Source of the DNA: Hyphomicrobium sp. | GTDB taxonomy: Bacteria > Pseudomonadota > Alphaproteobacteria > Rhizobiales > Hyphomicrobiaceae | Direction of reading: 5' to 3' | Assembly (NCBI GenBank): GCA_017512425.1 | Contig: JAFWGI010000016.1 | Coordinates: 310,001 to 374,000 of the forward strand | Length of the DNA: 64,000 nucleotides | In this document: piece by piece, positions 60,554 to 64,000 of the stretch | How the letters are laid out: each line of letters begins with the position of its first letter | How positions within the stretch are numbered: the stretch's first letter is position 1 | The notes under the pieces: model-generated | Databases searched by the model: none | What the model was told of the DNA's origin: nothing | What the model saw: only the letters and a program-made list of their open reading frames with translations | Program-made: the position numbers and the translations under genes

Positions 60554-61356
60554 ATGTCAGCGCGTTCGACGCTTGGAATGTTGCGCGCTGCCCGTTTGAC
60601 GCGGCGGCAGATCATTTGGTTTGCGCTCGCGTCCGCAATTCTAAACGGCATCATCACTGCCAGCGTCGGCGCTTGGCTCGGGCAAACGTACGCCAAATAT
60701 CAGTCGCGCAAACAGTCCATCGAATCTTTGGTGCATCTCGTATATGAGCGCCGCACGCGCGCGGGCCTTGTCGTGTCATCGCTCCGCGGGGCGCTGACCT
60801 TGAAGAAATACGCTACCGCAAACGTGCTTATGACGAGGCCTACGTCGCCTGGAACAAAAGCGTGATGCAGAACATTTTTGCGATCCGCGAAGTGACCGGC
60901 GAGCATATGATTTCAGGTCTCGAAAAACATTATGAGGACGGCTTAGTCGCGGCTATGGCGGATGTCGATCGCTGCTTGACGAAGGCGGTCGATGTTCGCG
61001 TTGCAAATGGCGATCCAAAAGTCGAACTCGAAAAGTGCAACATGACGCTGCTGCATCGTTTTGTGCTCGACTGCGGCGCAACGTTCACGAATGAACTCTA
61101 TAAACTGACGAAACTGTCGTTTATCCCCTTCGTGAACAGCGCGGGCCTTGAAGGCCGCGAGACATCAGAGCGGCGCGTCAAGGCGTCATGCACGCGCGTT
61201 GAAATCGCCGCGCCACCCGCCATTGCGACGCCTGCGTCCCCTGGTAATGCTCCTGATGGGCAACTGCCGAAGACTCCTGCCGCAAGCATCGCAGCTCCGG
61301 ACGCGGCGGCGGTGACGTCGCAGCCAGCAGCGACACCCAACCCGTCTGCGCCCTGA
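60554..61356 (+). pseudogene. Single-pass membrane protein gene interrupted by a frameshift
   Basis: The first part starts at ATG 60554 (GAGGA upstream) and has one membrane segment (IIWFALASAILNGIITASVGAWLG) followed by helix. At the G4 run 60788-60791 the frame is lost. In the second frame the protein clearly continues as GADLEEIRYRKRAYDEAYVAWNKSVMQNIFAIREVTGEHMISGLE and ends at 61356 in an Ala/Pro-rich tail. One extra G (GGGGG) would restore a single protein of about 267 residues. It is a recent mutation, a sequencing error or, less likely, programmed frameshifting. I recognise no family. Confidence 0.75.
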
Positions 61357-61638
61357 CAATGAATAAAGTGTTTCGTCAGCACGTCGTGTCGCGGCGCCGC
61401 GGCAAGCACAAAGACTAGGCAGATGCGACCTATCCGCAAACAGGGCGTTATATCAGCCGTATTGCAGCGCAATTTTCGCAAACAAGATAGGCACGCTCCG
61501 TAAACTTCCTTTTACGTTTGAACCCGCGATCGCCGCACGCCCCAAAATTGAACGATTATAGGGCTATATCCTCTCTTTTTTAACGTTATACATTGCATGC
61601 TCGCGTATGCGTTTGTATCAGCCTTGAGGTCACTTGAA
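61357..61638. other. Intergenic region before the L,D-transpeptidase gene
   Basis: About 280 bp with GC-rich words near 61390 and an AT-rich part near 61550-61600 (CTCTTTTTTAACGTTATACATT) that could hold the promoter of the next gene. No gene is seen. Confidence 0.5.
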
Positions 61639-63519
61639 ATGAACCGCCAGTACCGGCCGCTTACGGTCTTGAACCTAGCCGCCGCCCTCGTCTTTACCGC
61701 CGCTGGCGGCGCGCTCGCTCCCGCACATGCGCAGAAACGCCAGGCGCAAAGTTTGCCACCTGACCACGAACGCTTGCAGAGCGCACCGGTCATGGCGATC
61801 GTCGGCGTCAAAGATCAGCGCATATCGTTGTATGATGCGCAGGGCAACGTGATGCGGTCGAAAGTTTCGAGCGGCTCGACGGGCTATGAGACCCCGCCCG
61901 GCACGTACAGCATTCTGCAAAAGAACAAAGAGCACTACTCAAACCTTTATGACGACGCGGCGATGCCGTTCATGCAGCGCCTCACCTGGTCTGGAGTCGC
62001 TCTTCACGAAGGCGTCCTGCCCGGTTACCCAGCATCACATGGGTGCGTGCGTATGCCGAACGGCTACGCCGAACAGATCTTCCCGATTACCAAAATCGGC
62101 ATGCGCGTTATCATCGCGCGCGATAGCGTTGCACCGGTCGAGGTCGAGCATCCGGTTCTGCTGAAGCAACCGGCCGTTCTCGCCCAGGCCGTCGTCACGC
62201 GCACGGCTTACGAAGAACCTTCGGACGACGACGCATATCCGAAGCCGTTCCTCGCTGATCTAAGAAATTGGCCCGAACGGCAAACCGAACTGGATGCGCT
62301 TTTGGCCGCTGCGGCTGAGAAGGCATCCGAAGCGGAAATGCGCAAAGCGCCAATTGAAGGTCTTAAGTCAGACGTTGCTGGCGCTATGAAAATGCGTGCG
62401 GCCGCCGCAAAGTCCCTGCGGCATGCAGAGCAGGCCAGGCGCGTGGCCGACGATAAAGTTGCAACCGCCAACCGCGCCTTGGAATATGCCAAAGCCCCGG
62501 ACCGTCTAAAGCCTTGGGAAGCGGCAAAGGCGAAGGCCGATGCTGCTGTCTTGACCGCGACCGAACGCTTGAATAGCGCCGAGCGCGACGTGCCGGTCGG
62601 CGCCAACGAGCGCCAGCTTGAACGCGCCGAACGGGCCGCTCGCGCTGCGGAGCGTAATTTGCGCAGCGCTGTCGCCAATGCGGCCCGCGCCGATCGCGAC
62701 TTGGCCAGCGCCAAACTTCCTGCACGCTATAAAAAGCAGGAAGACGCTCTCGCGAAAGCCACCGCCGCAGCGGCAGCTTTGATGCCGAAGTTCAACGAAG
62801 CAAATGAGCGCCTCAAAGCCGCTGATGCCGAGTTAAAGGATGCCAACGACGATCTCGCCAAGGCAACGGCTGCAATGGATGCAGCGATCGCCGAAGCAAC
62901 AGATGCCAAGCGCAAGACCTTGCCGATCTCGCTTTTCATCAGCCGCAAAACGCAGCGCCTCTACCTGCGCCAAGGTCACGAACCGATCCTCGATATCCCG
63001 GTCGCAATCGCAGATCCGGAGATGCCGATTGGTACTCACGTCTATACCGCCGTCGACTACAAGGACACGCCGAACGAATTGCGCTGGACGGCAGTGTCGC
63101 TGGATCGCCGTCCGGGCCGTGAAGTCGCGGAGCTTTCAAGCAAGTCGCGGCAGCGCGATGCTGGCGCAGCCGAGCCATATGTAACGGACCAAGCCCGCGC
63201 GTTGTCGGCGCTTGACCGCATCACGATTCCACCGGAAATCATTGCGCGGGTTTCGCCTGCCATGTGGCCGGGCTCGTCTCTGATCGTCTCGGACGAACCG
63301 GCGCACAAGGAAACGAACCAGGCAACGGACTTCATCGTCATTATGAGCGGCGAGCCCCAGGGCGGTATCAAGCGTCGTCCGAAGCCGGCCCCTCAGCCGT
63401 TGCGTCGCTATTACGATGACCCCTGGATGGACGGTCCTAACGACCGCATCGCATACGATCGCTATGGCCGCAAAGTGCGAATCATCCAGCAGAAGAAGCC
63501 GCTGTTCAGCTGGTGGTAA
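61639..63519 (+). CDS. L,D-transpeptidase with long coiled-coil insert
   Basis: From ATG 61639 (GAGG 10 nt upstream) it is 626 residues with a signal peptide ending near APAHA. The YkuD domain is at about residues 45-170 with the catalytic HEGVLPGYPASHGCVRMP. A highly charged Ala/Lys/Glu-rich helical segment of about 250 residues follows (from about 205). The C-terminal 200 residues begin PISLFISRKTQRLYLRQGHEPILDIPVAIADPEMPIGTHVYT, like a second YkuD beta-fold without a catalytic SHGCVR. Such enzymes make 3-3 peptidoglycan crosslinks or attach proteins. A good terminator follows. Confidence 0.88.
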   Translation: MNRQYRPLTVLNLAAALVFTAAGGALAPAHAQKRQAQSLPPDHERLQSAPVMAIVGVKDQRISLYDAQGNVMRSKVSSGSTGYETPPGTYSILQKNKEHYSNLYDDAAMPFMQRLTWSGVALHEGVLPGYPASHGCVRMPNGYAEQIFPITKIGMRVIIARDSVAPVEVEHPVLLKQPAVLAQAVVTRTAYEEPSDDDAYPKPFLADLRNWPERQTELDALLAAAAEKASEAEMRKAPIEGLKSDVAGAMKMRAAAAKSLRHAEQARRVADDKVATANRALEYAKAPDRLKPWEAAKAKADAAVLTATERLNSAERDVPVGANERQLERAERAARAAERNLRSAVANAARADRDLASAKLPARYKKQEDALAKATAAAAALMPKFNEANERLKAADAELKDANDDLAKATAAMDAAIAEATDAKRKTLPISLFISRKTQRLYLRQGHEPILDIPVAIADPEMPIGTHVYTAVDYKDTPNELRWTAVSLDRRPGREVAELSSKSRQRDAGAAEPYVTDQARALSALDRITIPPEIIARVSPAMWPGSSLIVSDEPAHKETNQATDFIVIMSGEPQGGIKRRPKPAPQPLRRYYDDPWMDGPNDRIAYDRYGRKVRIIQQKKPLFSWW

Positions 63520-63550
63520 CGGCTTCGTCCGCAGGAGATTGACACACCTT

Positions 63551-63593
63551 ATCCCCGCGCGGGCTCGCCGCCTGCGCGGGGATTTCAATTTTT
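63551..63593 (+). terminator. Terminator after the L,D-transpeptidase gene
   Basis: ATCCCCGCGC and GCGCGGGGAT form a perfect 10-bp stem with a 13-nt loop, followed by TTCAATTTTT. Confidence 0.85.
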
Positions 63594-63696
63594 GGCGCTG
63601 CCTTGGAGCGAGCCCGCTTTAATTTGCCGCAATTTGGGATCGGAACGGCGCCTGCCGCGTTTGACTGCTGCTATCGCAATCAGGAGAACCGCCTCG

Positions 63697-64000
63697 ATGT
63701 CCGATACCAAGCGCGTTTGGGAAATGATTGATGCAATCGACATCTGCATGTTCGTCACCAAACGCGGCGACGATATGCATGGTCGCCCAATGTCGACGAT
63801 CGGCCGAGAGGAAGACGGAAGGATTTACTTGCTGACGGATAAGTCGGCAGTGAAGGATGACGAGGTCGAAGACGATCCCAATGTTTATCTGGGATTTTCG
63901 CGCGGTTCTCAGCACCTATCGGTCAATGGCACAGCCGTCGTCTCGCATGATCGAGCGCTAGTAAAGCGTGTGTGGACCCCATCTGCCCAGGCCTTCTGGC
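63697..64000 (+). CDS. Pyridoxamine-phosphate-oxidase-like / general stress protein 26 family (partial)
   Basis: From ATG 63697 (CAGGAGA upstream) the frame stays open to the window end, giving 101 residues. Split-barrel FMN-binding features are visible: VWEMIDAIDICMFVTKRGDDMHGRPMSTIG, IYLLTDKSAVKDDEVEDDPNVYLGFS, and LSVNGTAVVSHDRALVKRVW. Proteins of this type bind flavin or F420 and often relate to stress. The C-terminus is missing. Confidence 0.85.
   Translation, partial: MSDTKRVWEMIDAIDICMFVTKRGDDMHGRPMSTIGREEDGRIYLLTDKSAVKDDEVEDDPNVYLGFSRGSQHLSVNGTAVVSHDRALVKRVWTPSAQAFW

Noticed and set aside
1..64000. Search for CRISPR arrays, tRNA/rRNA genes and insertion sequences
   Set aside because: No regularly spaced direct repeats, no tRNA-like T-loop/acceptor pattern, and no transposase-like reading frame were recognised by eye.

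Overview
The window looks like the chromosome of a methylotrophic, short-chain-alkane-using alphaproteobacterium, most likely a Hyphomicrobiales relative of Methylocella or Hyphomicrobium. This rests on gene content: a propane-monooxygenase-type soluble di-iron monooxygenase, a lanthanide-type PQQ alcohol dehydrogenase, trimethylamine monooxygenase plus TMAO demethylase, an imuA-imuB-dnaE2 cassette and alphaproteobacterial GTTC-N7-GTTC SOS boxes. The species cannot be fixed from the sequence alone.

Layout. 1-3.4 kb: edge of a prophage (terminase large subunit cut by the window edge, DUF5681 protein, ParB-domain/adenine methyltransferase fusion). 4.2-9.9 kb: SOS mutagenesis operon imuA-imuB-dnaE2 behind a clear LexA box. 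10-12.4 kb: PQQ-dehydrogenase-associated periplasmic genes (substrate-binding-like protein, PedF-type cytochrome c, beta-propeller). 12.4-19.1 kb: two small uncharacterised genes followed by prmABCD and a dedicated GroEL paralogue. 19.7-23.8 kb: the divergent sigma-54 activator (PrmR-like) and the PQQ alcohol dehydrogenase. 23.9-34.7 kb: a VWA/DUF1194 protein, glyoxalase I, a Tat-exported GMC dehydrogenase pair, D-lactate dehydrogenase and a complete pyruvate dehydrogenase complex (aceE, aceF, lpd). 35.5-45.5 kb: surface polysaccharide locus (rfbBDA, glycosyltransferases, Wzm/Wzt ABC exporter). 46-48.7 kb: UdgX fusion plus radical SAM repair pair with its own SOS-like box. 49.4-58.8 kb: methylated-amine locus (ligand-binding protein without signal peptide, GntR regulator, APC permease, tmm, tdm, Fae-like protein). 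58.8-64 kb: HutX, unknown genes, a frameshifted membrane gene, a large L,D-transpeptidase and a cut pyridoxamine-phosphate-oxidase-like gene.

How the parts work together. Three sigma-54 promoters with exact GG-N10-GC spacing lie in front of the prm operon, the PQQ alcohol dehydrogenase and the glyoxalase-GMC-Dld-PDH operon, with the sigma-54 activator gene between them. Read together, 10-34.7 kb encodes a nearly complete route: propane -> 2-propanol -> acetone -> acetol -> methylglyoxal -> (lactoylglutathione) -> D-lactate -> pyruvate -> acetyl-CoA. Only glyoxalase II is not seen in the window. The enzyme families are recognised from sequence; the assembled route is inference.

No tRNA, rRNA, CRISPR array or intact insertion sequence was recognised. 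All calls are by eye from sequence and family knowledge; no database search was run.
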